DNA of 64,000 bases from Agelas oroides (taxonomy: Eukaryota > Porifera > Demospongiae > Agelasida > Agelasidae): assembly GCA_949130485.1 (NCBI GenBank), contig OX422186.1, forward strand, positions 2,769,313-2,833,312, given 5' to 3'. The notes below the pieces were generated by a model. It was not told the DNA's origin, made no database searches, and saw only the letters and a program-made list of their open reading frames with translations. How positions within the stretch are numbered: the first letter of the stretch is position 1; every line of letters begins with the position of its first letter. A program made the translations under genes and the position numbers. Below, piece after piece: positions 1 through 10,209 of the stretch.

Positions 1-59
1 GTTATGTTAGCGAGGACCTGTACATTCCAATGCTACCAGTAACATTACACTTAAAGCTT

Positions 60-620
60 ACTGATCTTGCTTTTCAGTATGATATACGTATCGTACGTCG
101 TACGTCCAGTGCACGCGTACGCGCGCCGCGTACGGACACTATACGTGTGCTTCAACAACACGTGCACACCTAGAAAGTTCCGTTCCGAATTCTTTGGTTG
201 CTAGTTGTAGTGAACATGAATACTCGGCCAAATACTTCTAGGAGAGCCCCAAAACCACCGCAACATAGGGAAGACATGCAAGCTATGGCGCAGGAAAGAA
301 CGAGAGAGGGCTTGACGTGCGGCAGAGACAGCCGAGCAAAGATTAACGAAGCGGAGAGAGAGCGATAGGGCGCTCTACCCACACTGCCGATGCATAATTT
401 TGTATAAACTTCAGGTTCTCTCCGTTGTGCATATAAAACATGCAGTGCATACGTAACTGCCATACTGCCAAGTGCAACACCAACGATGCACCAACAACTC
501 GCTCACGCTCGCCCCACAATGCACCGCATTTGCCTAGTATTTTATAATTTTGTGACAACTGTAGACTTACCATGTAAATACAGCAACAGCAACGCCAGCT
601 AGCGCTACTTGATCCTCGTC
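60..620. repeat. Dispersed repeat R, copy 1
   Basis: This stretch is repeated at 2605-3741. Shared landmarks are the CG-rich run at 77-137 (many CGTAC and GCGCG steps), a purine-rich middle with GAGAGAG tracts and a right part ending in CTCACGCTCGCCCCACAATG. Open frames on the minus strand in the two copies are similar but are probably by-products of the repeat, because neither shows a recognisable domain. The copy is useful as an uninterrupted reference for the insertion at 3030-3653 in copy 2. Confidence 0.7.
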
Positions 621-639
621 GCGTCATGTCTCAAGCAGT

Positions 640-880
640 CAATGCGGTTAAATCAAAGGTCGATAGCAACCGATCTGCACATACATGTGCCATATGTTTA
701 ATACAAATTTGGATGACTGAAAAATTGATTCGGGCAGAAAACGGGAGGGGATGACAAACAAGTAGTTGATTTGGAGTGGCCTTAGCGGTTTTCCGCGAGG
801 CTTTTGGGCAACTCTATGATCATAAAAGCACACAAAGAGGAAGGCTGGGTGCTTTTAGCGTATTTGTGGTCAAGCTATAT
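640..880 (+). repeat. Dispersed repeat Q, copy 1
   Basis: The segment containing GAGGCTTTTGGGCAACT, ATCATAAAAGC, GGAAGGCTGGG and TATTTGTGG recurs on the minus strand at 4800-5080 and on the plus strand at 15230-15560. The third copy is split by a tRNA-like insertion. No coding frame is shared by the copies. Confidence 0.6.
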
Positions 881-884
881 ACGG

Positions 885-1060
885 TATTTATTTAAGTATT
901 GTATCTACCCACTCTCTGGGCTATTGTAAGTAAGTAACTTCAACCGTTAAAAAAATTTCGCGGATTGAACGAACCGCGAAAATTTAACAGCACGAAAATT
1001 TTTTTACGCGAATAATTTCTAACGTGAAAATTTCCGGATCTACCGTATACATGTCATGCA
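885..1060. repeat. AT-rich hairpin repeat fragment
   Basis: A short inverted repeat (AATTTCGCGG at 954-963 against CCGCGAAAATT at 974-984) lies in AT-rich DNA with a TACCGTATAC end. It resembles the CGCGAAAATTT ends of the inverted pair at 20211-22670. It is probably a remnant of a small foldback element. Confidence 0.35.
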
Positions 1061-1225
1061 TAATCTTAAAGACCGAGTAATGATGGATGGTACAGATAAA
1101 GGAATTAAAACTATAAATGCTTGTACATTTTTCCAAACTATTATCATACAATCTTGCATTGTAGTCTCTGCACTGTATCTCTATGATCTATATATTTTAG
1201 TCTGTACATATAGCCTAGTAGGTTC

Positions 1226-2075
1226 CTATTGGCTCAGAAACTCCTCTACAAGTGCGTTGAATCCATTTGTAGGGTACATGTGCAGATGATGCTTACCATC
1301 AGCGAGAATGTGTAACTGACTTCCATCAATGTGGTTCTTCATGTACTCGGCATGAGACTGAGGGCAAAGAATATCCCTATCACCATGAACAATGAGAGTT
1401 GGACATTTAACTTTGCTCAGTTCATTAGTACATACATCTCCATCTGTTTTTAGGTTGCGAAATGCTCTAAGTGAGTTGATAAACCTCTGCCAGATTTGAC
1501 TCAGCTTTGGTAATCCATATACTGATATGCAGGCTTCAAGGATTCGGGGGGGCCCACCTTTGCAAATCTTCAAGTTCCTCACTTACTTTCAAGTCATGTT
1601 CTGTGATATATGTCCTGCTTCCCCACACAACCAGCTTTCTGATTGCAGTTGGGAACTGTGCTGCTATACAAATCGCTGAGACTCCTCCATCACACCATCC
1701 TAATATGGAAAACTCTAAAAACCCCAGTGACTTCATGAGATGATAGGCATCATTGGCGTCCCTCTTCAAATGGTGCTCTTCTTGCAAGCAAAAGTTGCAT
1801 TCTGGTGGCCGAGAGTTTCCATAGCCTCTTGGGTCATAGGCAACAATGGTGTATCCACTGTCTTCTCTTCCAAAGTGTTCCAACTGAGAGGCAAAAGCCC
1901 ATCAACATGATGCTACAGCTCCAGGGATACATAGTATTACATGGGGCCCATTGCCTTTCTGCCAGTAACACAACTGAACACCATTCACTGTAATTGTTTG
2001 CTGGGGAACAGTGTGATGATCGTCAAACTTCTCAGAGACTGCACTTTCAGAAACACTGCTGTGATGTGCAGCCAT
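1226..2075 (-). pseudogene. BPHL-like alpha/beta hydrolase, intronless and disrupted
   Basis: The minus strand encodes nearly the full length of a biphenyl hydrolase-like protein (valacyclovir hydrolase, BPHL family; a serine hydrolase of amino-acid esters). Visible landmarks are VNGVQLCYW near the N-terminus, the oxyanion-side motif AYDPRGYGNSRPP, the nucleophile elbow GWCDGG, the acid-loop motif HGDRDILCP and the histidine motif DGKHHLHM, ending with a stop at 1226. The ATG at 2073-2075 gives about 283 codons, a plausible family length. Two lesions are present: an in-frame TGA at 1902-1904 and a frameshift near a run of seven G at 1546-1552. The usual nucleophile serine is a cysteine (codon TGT at 1692-1694). 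The absence of introns suggests a retrocopy, although no poly-A tail is visible. Family assignment is firm; the pseudogene call depends on the two lesions not being assembly errors. Confidence 0.85.
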
Positions 2076-2079
2076 GTCA

Positions 2080-2604
2080 TCAGCTTTACATCCTGTTCAA
2101 AGCTTCAGACTGTTGATGAAAAAGAGAAAGAGTCTGTTTATGCTAATACTAGCTCACTAGTTCACAACCCTCCCTAGACTTTAGCTATTTGGGCTGTAGA
2201 TTATCCAGAAAATAGTGGAGTGTGACTTGTCAGTGATATTGCTCAAGTTGCAACTGAAGCACATACTTTGTCAAACAAACTAAACTTTGATGAAATTCAA
2301 TTTAGACATACAAAGAGGTTCCAAGGGGCAGCTAAGTGCTAACGGCTACCTAACAGATAACAGCTATAAGCAGTATCACTGAAACTTCCACACCAGTTTT
2401 AGAGGTACTATACATACTCACTGTCAGCTGTCCTTGCTGGACTCCCCTAGTATACAATAGCTAAGACGTTGCAGTATACAATAGCTAAGACCTTGCAAAT
2501 TTTAAATACTGGCTAAAACAAACCACAAAGTAGCCCGCATTAGGTACCTTAATTGGGGCTAGCGTGAGCGAGCCCACACTAGTGAGTTGAACGGCGGAAT
2601 TTTT
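2080..2604. other. Stretch without recognisable gene
   Basis: No coding similarity is seen. A short tandem duplication with unit GTATACAATAGCTAAGAC plus a few bases occurs at about 2450-2497. Confidence 0.5.
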
Positions 2605-3029
2605 CTGGTATTATGTATCGTACGTACGTCCATTGCACGCGTACGCGCGCCGCGTACGGACAATATGCGCGTGATCTAACAACACGTGCGGACCCAGAGA
2701 CTTTTATAGTTCAGCTATCCATGAATTCCTCGGTTTAGGGTTTAGAGTTGTTTTGCTATTTGTAGTGAACATAGTGTGAATACTTCCAGAAGAGCAACAA
2801 AACCATCGCAAGATAAGGAAGACGGGCTATGACGATGGAGAGAACGACAGAGGGCTCGACATGGGGCAGAGACAGCCGAGCATAGGCAGGAAAGATTAAC
2901 GAAGCGCAAGGAGAGAGATAGGGCTGGGCGCTCTACCCTGACTGCCGCTGCATGAATTTGTATAAACATTAGGTTCTCTTTGTTTAACATGCATATTAAC
3001 ATTGCAAACATGCAGTATATTGTGCGTAG

Positions 3030-3653
3030 TAGCCTCGTACCCAGGCCACGTGGGAGGAGGGAAAAGTGGCCTGGTATCCACTGTTTGCGCACGCGCGAAC
3101 GATTCCGGAAATTTTCCGCGAACAAGTCCGATTATGGACAAGTTACATGTGGTTGTTATGCGGAGAAATAACCAAACTAGATATACGGCTTGCGGTGTGG
3201 CAGCTGTGTTTACGCGGCGATGGCTTCCATTATCAGAAACACATGGGGTGACACGACAAGGACTACGCTACAACCACCGCCGGTTCCACCGTCACTGTGC
3301 TTGTAGTTGAAAACAAACGGCAGAGTCTTGTAGCAGATGGAATTACCAAATCCCGTGGGTAGCCACAGGAATACGTCTTTACCATTGTAGATATATTTGA
3401 TCGCATCCAGCTGCTCTGCTTTCAACGTGAAATCTCCCTTTCCAATACAACAAAGAGCGAACTTGAGCGCTTTATCAAAGTCCTCGCTTTTACCTGCCAT
3501 GTTCGCCGGATAAGCTCGAGACAGACGTGCTTCGGAGCTATACGGTAAAGATTAACGGTTCGTAAACGATGGTATACGATACCCCATGAAATCATCGGGT
3601 TTTCGCGCATGCCAGGCCACTTTTCCCTCCAACGTGGCCTGGGTACGAGGCTA
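3030..3653. mobile_element. TAGCCTCG-type inverted-repeat element carrying a RecQ fragment
   Basis: The element starts TAGCCTCGTACCCAGGCCAC and ends with the reverse complement, GTGGCCTGGGTACGAGGCTA. It is flanked by a perfect 9-bp direct repeat TGTGCGTAG (3021-3029 and 3654-3662). A 9-bp duplication is typical of Mutator-like elements, though 8-9 bp also occurs in Merlin. Most of its interior (3210-3500) is a helicase fragment on the minus strand. No transposase is encoded, so it must be mobilised in trans. Confidence 0.85.
3210..3500 (-). pseudogene. RecQ-like DEAD/DEAH helicase N-terminal fragment
   Basis: An open frame of 96 residues begins with ATG at 3500. It contains the start of a RecQ-type helicase core: a Q-motif-like stretch (LKAEQLDAIKYIYNGKDVF), motif I as LPTGFGNSICY, and a strand resembling motif Ia (LVVSPHVFLI). 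The P-loop lysine is replaced by asparagine (GNS instead of GKS), which should abolish ATP hydrolysis. The later motifs (DEAH box and helicase C-terminal domain) are absent, so this is a captured 5' fragment and not a helicase gene. It lies wholly inside the inverted-repeat element 3030-3653. A related but more broken fragment is inside the element at 7150-7917. Confidence 0.75.
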
Positions 3654-3741
3654 TGTGCGTAGCTGTTATGCTGCCTATGCAACACCAACCAACACAACTC
3701 GCTCACGCTCGCCCCACAATGCGCTGCATTTGCCTAGTTAA

Positions 3742-4015
3742 GGGTGGGCGGAACTAGGCAACATTGCTGCCAGCAACAATGTTGCCTCATGTATGGTGCG
3801 GTGTTGCGCGCACAGTTGTTGCTGACAACTGTTGCTTGCAATTAGATGGCCGATCTAATCGCTGGTAACAATTAGCTAGTTGCTCGAAACACCGACAATT
3901 AGTGACGTCCCACGTAGACACGCGGCGGACGTGGCATGCGCCGGTGTTTCATTACGTATTGGGATCGTCTTAGTTCACATAGCTCCATGAGTTACGTCAT
4001 TTTTAATGTTGTTAT
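3742..4015. other. Non-coding stretch with a short inverted repeat
   Basis: GAAACACCG near 3886 is repeated inverted as CGGTGTTTC near 3942. No gene is recognised. Confidence 0.4.
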
Positions 4016-4325
4016 TTTCTTGTTTCCATCCATTTTTATCATAATCTCAGTTACAGTTGGACCTGTTGAGCATAAGAATATTTCTTTCAAGTGTAACCAC
4101 AACTCTAGAACTTGAAACAGCAATGACAGTTTCGTAGTACCCAGTTGGAATCTGATGTAGAGCCAACCACTCTCTACGCCAGATTTTTAGCCCTTTGTGA
4201 AGCAGATTTCCTGATCACATGACAACTGTCCAGCACAGAAATTTTGTACCCACAAAGTATAAAAACTGATCATCCAGTCCCAGCGTTACTAAAGCGGTAA
4301 GTATCTTAGGGTTGGTATCAATGTA
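4016..4325 (+). repeat. Dispersed repeat S, copy 1 (partial)
   Basis: Blocks such as CTCAGTTACAGTT, AGTGTAACCACAAC, AGAACTTGAAAC and ACTAAAGC recur in the same order at 16440-16735 and inverted at 5395-5600. The copies differ by many substitutions and indels, so the repeat is old. Confidence 0.6.
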
Positions 4326-4329
4326 CTTT

Positions 4330-4765
4330 ATGTAGAAAAAGACCCCCAATACTATAAGGGTCTTTTTTACGTAAACTGATCCCCGTATACCATATGGGTC
4401 TTTCTTATGTACTACTGATTATGGGTCTTTTTATGTACGAAGTTCCCTATACTATATGGGTCTTTTTTATGTACCAAGCCTCCTATATGTTAGCCTCGTT
4501 CCCAGGCTCTCCCCTCGCCCCGACGAAAAATAGAAAAGGAGGGGGAGAGCCTGGGAACGTACACTACCTCAACCCGTTAATTATTTCTGGAAACAAGGGT
4601 AGGGTATAGGGTAGTGCAGGGATTTGTTTCCAGAAACGCCAGCAGAAACACGCGTTGGGTGTACAGGGCGAGGTACCCCTGATTAGTTGCTCGAACGAGG
4701 CTACCTATATGTATGGGTCCATCTTATGTATTGCTCCACCCATTCTACGTAAGATGGTCCCTATA
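4330..4765. repeat. Degenerate tandem array of TATGGGTCTTTTT units
   Basis: Units of roughly 25-40 bp with core ACTATATGGGTCTTTTTTA occur at about 4343, 4381, 4421, 4444 and, after the inserted element at 4491-4703, at 4707-4740. No function is evident. Confidence 0.65.
4491..4703. mobile_element. 213-bp TAGCCTCG-type inverted-repeat element
   Basis: It begins TAGCCTCGTTCCCAGG and ends CGAACGAGGCTA, and lies between perfect 9-bp direct repeats CCTATATGT (4482-4490 and 4704-4712). It is inserted inside the tandem array, so it is younger than the array. It carries no coding frame. Confidence 0.85.
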
Positions 4766-4799
4766 TCAGAAAGTTGGTAGACTCTATGTAGGGATGGCG

Positions 4800-5080
4800 C
4801 GGACCCGCAATATATGCAATACTCAGGGAAAAGCCGTATAACTAGGCCACAAATATGCTAAAAGTTTATTTAAGCGCCCAGCCTTCCTCTTTGAGCACTT
4901 TTATGATCTGCAAGACTCATACAGTTGCCCAAAAGCCTCGCGGAAGACAAAAGTGTGCGGTAGTGAAGTGCCTTTTTTCGTATTCTTTCTTCGTTACGAC
5001 TTTTGTTCAAACAACGATAACTCGAAAACGGTTCAAGTACTCACCGTAATTTTAGCACAAAACTGATGCTTACCACAGCG
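4800..5080 (-). repeat. Dispersed repeat Q, copy 2
   Basis: Reverse-strand copy of the repeat at 640-880 and 15230-15560. Its ATGAGTCTTGCAGATCATAA stretch (on the minus strand) is the uninterrupted form of the site that received the tRNA-like insertion at 15281-15467. Confidence 0.6.
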
Positions 5081-5139
5081 CGGAGCTCTACGACTACTCA
5101 GCGTCTTCATAGCTTCAAATCTACCCTGGTCAATAAAGT

Positions 5140-5910
5140 TGTTCACAGCACTTCCCGGCTACTGTTCGTTGCGTAGGACGCCATTTTCTAATCTTGTACG
5201 CATGCGCACACGCTGTCTCGTTCCCATACCAAAGACCACAGTCATTGGTCTGGGAGTGAGACTAGTGCACACAGGAAATCGCGCGTTGACGAGCAAGCAC
5301 GGTACGGCTGGCACGGTCTCCCGTAAGTGGAAAGGGCTCATGGACACCACGTGGGTAAGGCACTGCATTCAGTTGCTTACTTATATAGCTACACTAACAA
5401 AATACTCACAGCTTTAGTGAAGCTGGGATGGTCAGCTTTTATACTCTGTCGGTACAGTTTCTGTGGTGGTCAGTTGTCGTGATCAAAAACCAGGAAATCG
5501 GCTTCACCAAGGGCTCGAAATCTCGTATGGAGAGTGGTTAGCTCTTCCCAACTTGCATATTGCTTGCTTGGAACCACTTAAGCGTAGGTCTAACTACAAC
5601 TGGGATTCGCATGAAAAAAGTGAAGAAACAAGAAAATAAATTTTAAAAATTAGAAACGTAAAATGGCATGGATGGCATGCCAAAAAGTAGGCAAACAAGG
5701 TAGGGATGACATAAAAGTGAAGGCAAATATACAAAAGCCCTATCCCTACATCTTTTTCCACTACAGTTGTATGATATAAAAGTGAAGGCAAATATATGAA
5801 GTCCCACCCCTGCATCTTTTTCACACTGTCTATTGTTAGAAGCTGGATTATGCACCTAACTCGATTCCCTTTCCACTTTTGCCCTAACCTAGACTTCCAC
5901 ACTATGAGTA
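5140..5910 (-). repeat. Dispersed repeat S, copy 2
   Basis: The minus strand reads the same order as 16360-16905: a CATCCCTAC and CATCTTTTT part, an ACTAAAGCTGTGAGTA block, a TTAGTGTAGCTA block and a block with ACCGTGCCAGCC and TAGTCTCACTCCCAGACC. The 5200-5350 part is also present on the plus strand at 9320-9485. Open frames here are short and not conserved. Confidence 0.6.
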
Positions 5911-6946
5911 AGCTAGTGGGTTAGCTTAAAGCTTTACCAACCGTAGCAAATTATTGCAATATTACGTGAATGACCACACAGGAATTCCGGAAGCGGCCTA
6001 GACGACATGTTGTATACTCCGTGTTATATCTCCAGTTGCAAACCAGCTACAGACTTCTGGTCAAAAATATTGGAGAGCCTTACGCTTTGCCTAGCTTCGC
6101 TGTAGTTTTGAAGCTTATACCACTAAAGAACAAGCTTGGAGATAAACCCGAACTTTTGATACCGGAAGTTGCTACCTTCGGTCTGTTCAGGTGCCTGTAA
6201 CTTGGATGTTACAGTTCTGCTTCCTTTGAAATCTGTAGCGAAGTTAGAGCTTTCATTTAGCTATACATTGCTTTATATCGCTTCTGCGTAGCTTGTATAC
6301 TTCTCAAGATCGCTCGCGACAAACACGGCCCGGTCGACTGCGATAGCACGACACACTACGCTACGTTCAACTTCCGCCTCATCAAAGTCAATCAAAATGT
6401 GCACGACTAGCTTCCGGTATCTTCCGGGGGAAACACCCAAAGGCAGGTAAGTACTCATGACGCCGTTCGGCGTCATTGGTCGGTAAAGAGTTAATGAATT
6501 ATTTATGGCAAGACAAGCTGATCGATCTGGCCACCTGCATTCAAATCACCGTTTCTTTCCACTTGGGGTGCAGTTAGCTCCAAATAAAAAAGGGTAAAGA
6601 GACTTTCTGATAGCTAGTGTTTGTTGTTGTTCAGCACCAAAAATGCATGTGTGACTAAAACACCACTATGAGTGTTGCACATTTTTGCCACTTCCCTGTC
6701 ATACACTTTCACAGGGCTGGAAATTGATGCTTTCCTTAGATGTAAGGCGACCATGAACTGTGCAGTGTGCAGACCCAAGAGACAATCCTGGAAAAGTTAC
6801 TTCTGTCCAAGGAACACAACTGAACTTACATGATCAATGCTGTTCTGTGCCTACTAGTTATCATATCGCTAAAATGTGGCATGGGTAAAACATGAAGGAG
6901 TGCATGTACATGCATGTATGTGGGCGGGACAGCAAGTTCTGCACCT
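5911..6946. other. Stretch without recognisable gene
   Basis: Only short, unrelated open frames are present. A perfect short palindrome-like hairpin, TGACGCCGTTCGGCGTCA, occurs at 6458-6475. Confidence 0.5.
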
Positions 6947-7149
6947 TCTACAAGCAGTGGCGTAGCCAAACCCGGGCCCACCCGGGTCTGGGCCCGGGCG
7001 TCAGCGTCCGGAAAACAGTTGAACATCATACTTTCGTAGTATAGCTATTTGCAATGATGCAGTTTCCTACGCTCTCTTAACCTCACTGTTCGCACGTTTG
7101 GCGTTTAGTACTGGTGAAGACCTGTATTGCACGCACGTATGCCAAAGTC

Positions 7150-7917
7150 TAGTCTCGGAACCAGACCCTCGCACGCGGAGGAGGAGGAGGGTCTGGTAAA
7201 CTTGCATACATACAAATTTGAAGTCCGCGGAATTTCGGCGGGATGAATCTGATTGGTTGATGACTGTGTAATTACATTTCTGCCCACGAAGGCACGTGTT
7301 CGTGTAATAACAACATGGCGAATTTGATTGACGGACCAGCGATTGATACAAGAGTCGAAGCAACCATCGTTCAACAAGCTTAGATATTCTCCAGCGAATC
7401 TCGAGCAGCTGGAAAGCTGTTATGAAAGGGATAGAAGTCTTCGGTTTCACTACCCGAGCAGTGGAACTGTGAAAGTCCCTCTGCTACGGTACTCCGGTGA
7501 ATTTTGGAGCATGGAAGTCACGGAGGCAGACGTAAGTCCATCGTAGTTATTGTAAGCCCTCTGGAGGCGCTCGTGCTTGATGAAGCCGAGGCATTCACGG
7601 CAATGGACACAAGTCACGCAAATTTCGTTAGCCAACACCACAGTTCTGGGCTGCCCTGCTATTCGCTGTTTAAATTGCCTGCCAAAAGTAGCAGTGGCGC
7701 TCTCCAAGGTACTATCAAACGGTCGCTTCGTTACCAGTATCTTCACTGGCAGCGACAGTCTACAGTAGCTAATTGAGCACGTGCATATTTGTACCCAATC
7801 AACACCTTCAATTATTGCATAGGAAGCCTGTAAGGAGGCCATATCCCATAAAGAGTTTATGTATGCAAGTTTACCAGACCCTCCTTCTCCGCGTGCGAGG
7901 GTCTGGCTCCGAGACTA
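7150..7917. mobile_element. TAGTCTCGG-type inverted-repeat element nested in the hAT element
   Basis: The inverted repeats are about 65 bp, beginning TAGTCTCGGAACCAGACCCT on the left and TAGTCTCGGAGCCAGACCCT on the reverse strand at the right. The perfect 9-bp direct repeat GCCAAAGTC flanks it (7141-7149 and 7918-7926). The ends and the 9-bp duplication match the elements at 3030-3653 and 28126-28182. The interior has a broken RecQ-like fragment. The element must have inserted after the hAT-like element. Confidence 0.85.
7380..7610 (+). pseudogene. RecQ-like helicase fragment, broken by frameshifts
   Basis: Pieces of a helicase start appear in different plus-strand frames: KAVMKGIEVFGF, then KSLCYGTPVNF, then SIVVIVSPLEALVLDE. 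They align in order with YIYNGKDVF, NSICYKTLPFVF and SVVLVVSPHVFLI of the fragment at 3210-3500. A stop lies before KSLCY and the frame changes twice. This indicates an older or more decayed capture of a RecQ-type fragment. Similarity is short, so the assignment rests on the shared order and the shared element type. Confidence 0.55.
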
Positions 7918-8082
7918 GCCAAAGTCATGAGTCAGAACTACTCCCGATTCAAGACCGACGGCATTTCAAAAATAGTCTCACCCCCCCCCCCCCCCCCCCG
8001 ACCAAAAACAAACGCGTGCAGTGCCTGGGCGTCGTCTGTGCCCGGGCGTCGCCTGTGACCTGGCTACGCCACTGTCTACAAG

Positions 8083-8504
8083 AACCATTCATGCAAAGTA
8101 AGTTGTCGCTGACGATGACTCTAACAAGGGGCAATTGCGGGGCAGTTGTAGCGATTATAATTCGGACTCTTGGGCGCCGTGCCGTAGCTTCGCATGCTTG
8201 CCGAAACGTTGCGCGACGTCTGAAGCGCATAGAAACTATTCAGACGATAGAACATTGTGGTCAATGCTTACAAAAAGAGCGGCAACCGCTACTATTGATA
8301 ACAAGTTACAAAGGTGCATGTTTATCAGGAGTACAAAATTCCCATACAGAATTTCTCTATGGCGTGCAGTCGAAGTTTACCCCCAGGCCCATGCCCGGCC
8401 CAGCCCTCATACGTGACGTCATTATCAAGTCGGCGATCGCGATGTCCACCATGTGGCAACCGAGCAACGCGCTTCTGGTGAACTTTTAAGCGCGTGGGCT
8501 ATTT
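8083..8504. other. Stretch without recognisable gene
   Basis: Open frames exist but show no motif. The segment lies between the hAT-like element and repeat S copy 3. Confidence 0.4.
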
Positions 8505-9485
8505 TTTATTTAGTGTAGCTATATAAGTAAGCAACTGAATGCAACATCTTACCTACGTGGTGTCCATGAGTAGGGCTCCCAACAGAAAAAATCAAAGGTG
8601 CACCAGCAAATCTGCTGTGCTAGAACTTCGTCCGATGATCGATGGGTTGAACCTGCGCGCTTCTTCACGCGACACTTCTCTCCATTCTACAACAGAATCG
8701 CTGATAATTGGAGGTTAGGTAGAGTAAGGATGGCTGCAGCTGAAAACCAAGTTTGGTGGACAGTGCTGCCTCCCTCGCTTTATAGGACTTCGTCGTCCGT
8801 GGATCGGTAGTTTCGTCCGATGGTCGCGACCATCGGACACCGCCCTTTATTGGGGCATAGCGTCCACATTCACTGATCTATAAAGCTCAAATTTGGGGTG
8901 CACGTAGGAGTTGCATCAACCTACCTACTGGATCAGAAACAAGGGCCGTTGTTACTCCCATTCGTGCTATGCAGCCGTCCGATAATGTGGGGTGTCCGAT
9001 AATTGATTGGTTACTCTAAACATCCGAGATACGTAAAATCCGGACAAGTAAATTTAGCAAGCACCAATGTGATTAAGCTTATTTTCCATTGGTAGAGTAT
9101 AAAAATAGGTGGACCATTTGCGTGGATATCATTTAAATGTATGTTCATATCCCAATATAAAATCATAATGGCCATATTTTGGCACAATATAACCTTCGGA
9201 AGAACGGTCATAGAAACTATTGTAACTGTAGTTTACAAACAAGGTCACTTGGTTGTTGGATTTCAGCATACTTGAGTCAAGTTCATTCAATCTTCGATAT
9301 GTCCTCGGGTCCTCTACCATGAGCCTTTCCCACTACCGCTGGAAGAGACCGTGCCAGTCGTGCTTACTGGTCAACGCACGCTTTCCCGTGTGCACTAGTC
9401 TCACTCCCAGACCAATGACCATAGTCTTTGGCCAGGGAATGATCATGAGACAGTGTGTGCGCATGGCGTACGTACAAGATTACTA
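8505..9485 (+). repeat. Dispersed repeat S, copy 3, interrupted
   Basis: The left part (TTAGTGTAGCTATATAAGTA, then GGTGTCCATGAG) and the right part (CCTTTCCCAC, then ACCGTGCCAGTC and TAGTCTCACTCCCAGACC) are contiguous in the copy at 5140-5910. Here they are separated by the insertion 8571-9316. Confidence 0.6.
8571..9316. mobile_element. 746-bp insertion in repeat S
   Basis: The boundaries follow from the uninterrupted copy at 5140-5910. A 7-bp direct repeat CCATGAG flanks the insert (8564-8570 and 9317-9323). The ends, TAGGGCTCCC and (reverse) TAGAGGACCC, are weakly similar inverted repeats. No protein is recognised. The class is uncertain. Confidence 0.55.
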
Positions 9486-9496
9486 AAGGGAGGCTC

Positions 9497-9614
9497 TAAC
9501 TTGCTATTGCTAGATCTTGGACGATGGCAGTAGAAGGCAAAAACTTTGTTTGCAACGTTTCAATCGCACTTTGGCAATTTTGTATTGCAAGATCTAGCTA
9601 GCAATAGCAAGTTA
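9497..9614. mobile_element. Short foldback element
   Basis: AACTTGCTATTGCTAGATCT at the left is matched by AGATCTAGCTAGCAATAGCA and AGTT at the right with one small indel. The ends lie at TA dinucleotides, compatible with a TA-inserting mariner-type small element. No coding content. Confidence 0.6.
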
Positions 9615-9649
9615 TAGTTCAGGAGCAATAACATGACTCTCAAAGGAAG

Positions 9650-10200
9650 GCTCTTTTAACCCAATCACATGTGGTACCGCCCTAATTGGTCTTTTGACTT
9701 ATACAGTGCAACTTCCCTCAAGTCGGTCAAGTTACCGGTTAACCTAGGCTAGGATCTGGAACTATAGCTAGACATGACATAATACTTTACTAAAGTAGCC
9801 TGCAAAGAATAAGACTGTTTTACTGGTTAAGTTGTTCAGCTGAAATTCAACCACGCAAGTCAAAAAAAAATGAATGTAAAATTTGACCATCAATACCTAC
9901 ACAAAAAATAACATCGTCATACCCAGGCTTCTCATCATGTGCTAGTTCTTGCAGTATGCCTGACAGGCACTTGAGTAAGAAGGACTGAGGCTAACAAAAA
10001 TAGACGAAGTAAAAAAAATGACTACATTCAACATGACAGCATTGAGTTCTTGGCATGTAAGCATCATATATTATGTCTTTATGTGGGGGTATATGACAGG
10101 TAGATCTTGAATGAAGCCTCTGCACATCTGCAAAGAGAAATTAGTGATAGAAACGGTTCCTTATATCACTCCTGGACACTTGTGATAACAGGACAGCACC
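9650..10200. other. Stretch without recognisable gene
   Basis: AT-rich sequence; nothing recognised on either strand. Confidence 0.5.
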
Positions 10201-10209
10201 AAATTGAAA

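Larger units (their letters stand above)
2605..3741. repeat. Dispersed repeat R, copy 2, interrupted
   Basis: This is the second copy of the repeat at 60-620. It is split by the inverted-repeat element at 3030-3653. Joining the flanks without the element and one 9-bp target duplication recreates the copy 1 order, so copy 1 acts as an empty site. Confidence 0.7.
6955..8074. mobile_element. hAT-like non-autonomous element
   Basis: The ends are inverted repeats CAGTGGCGTAGCC and GGCTACGCCACTG, and the element is flanked by a perfect 8-bp direct repeat TCTACAAG (6947-6954 and 8075-8082). An 8-bp duplication and CAGTGGCG ends are characteristic of hAT-superfamily elements. No transposase frame is present. 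Most of the interior is the later insertion at 7150-7917, and a poly-C run is at about 7981-7999. Confidence 0.88.

Noticed and set aside
170-627. Minus-strand frames in repeat R that resemble frames at 2742-3125
   Set aside because: Similarity follows from DNA-level repetition; frames shift between the copies and no domain is visible.
4330-4765. CRISPR-like array
   Set aside because: Units are degenerate, adjacent and AT-rich without regular unique spacers, in a eukaryotic context.
5139-5417. A 92-residue plus-strand open frame as a gene
   Set aside because: It lies within repeat S, which is repeated at 8505-9485 and 16360-16905 without conservation of the frame.
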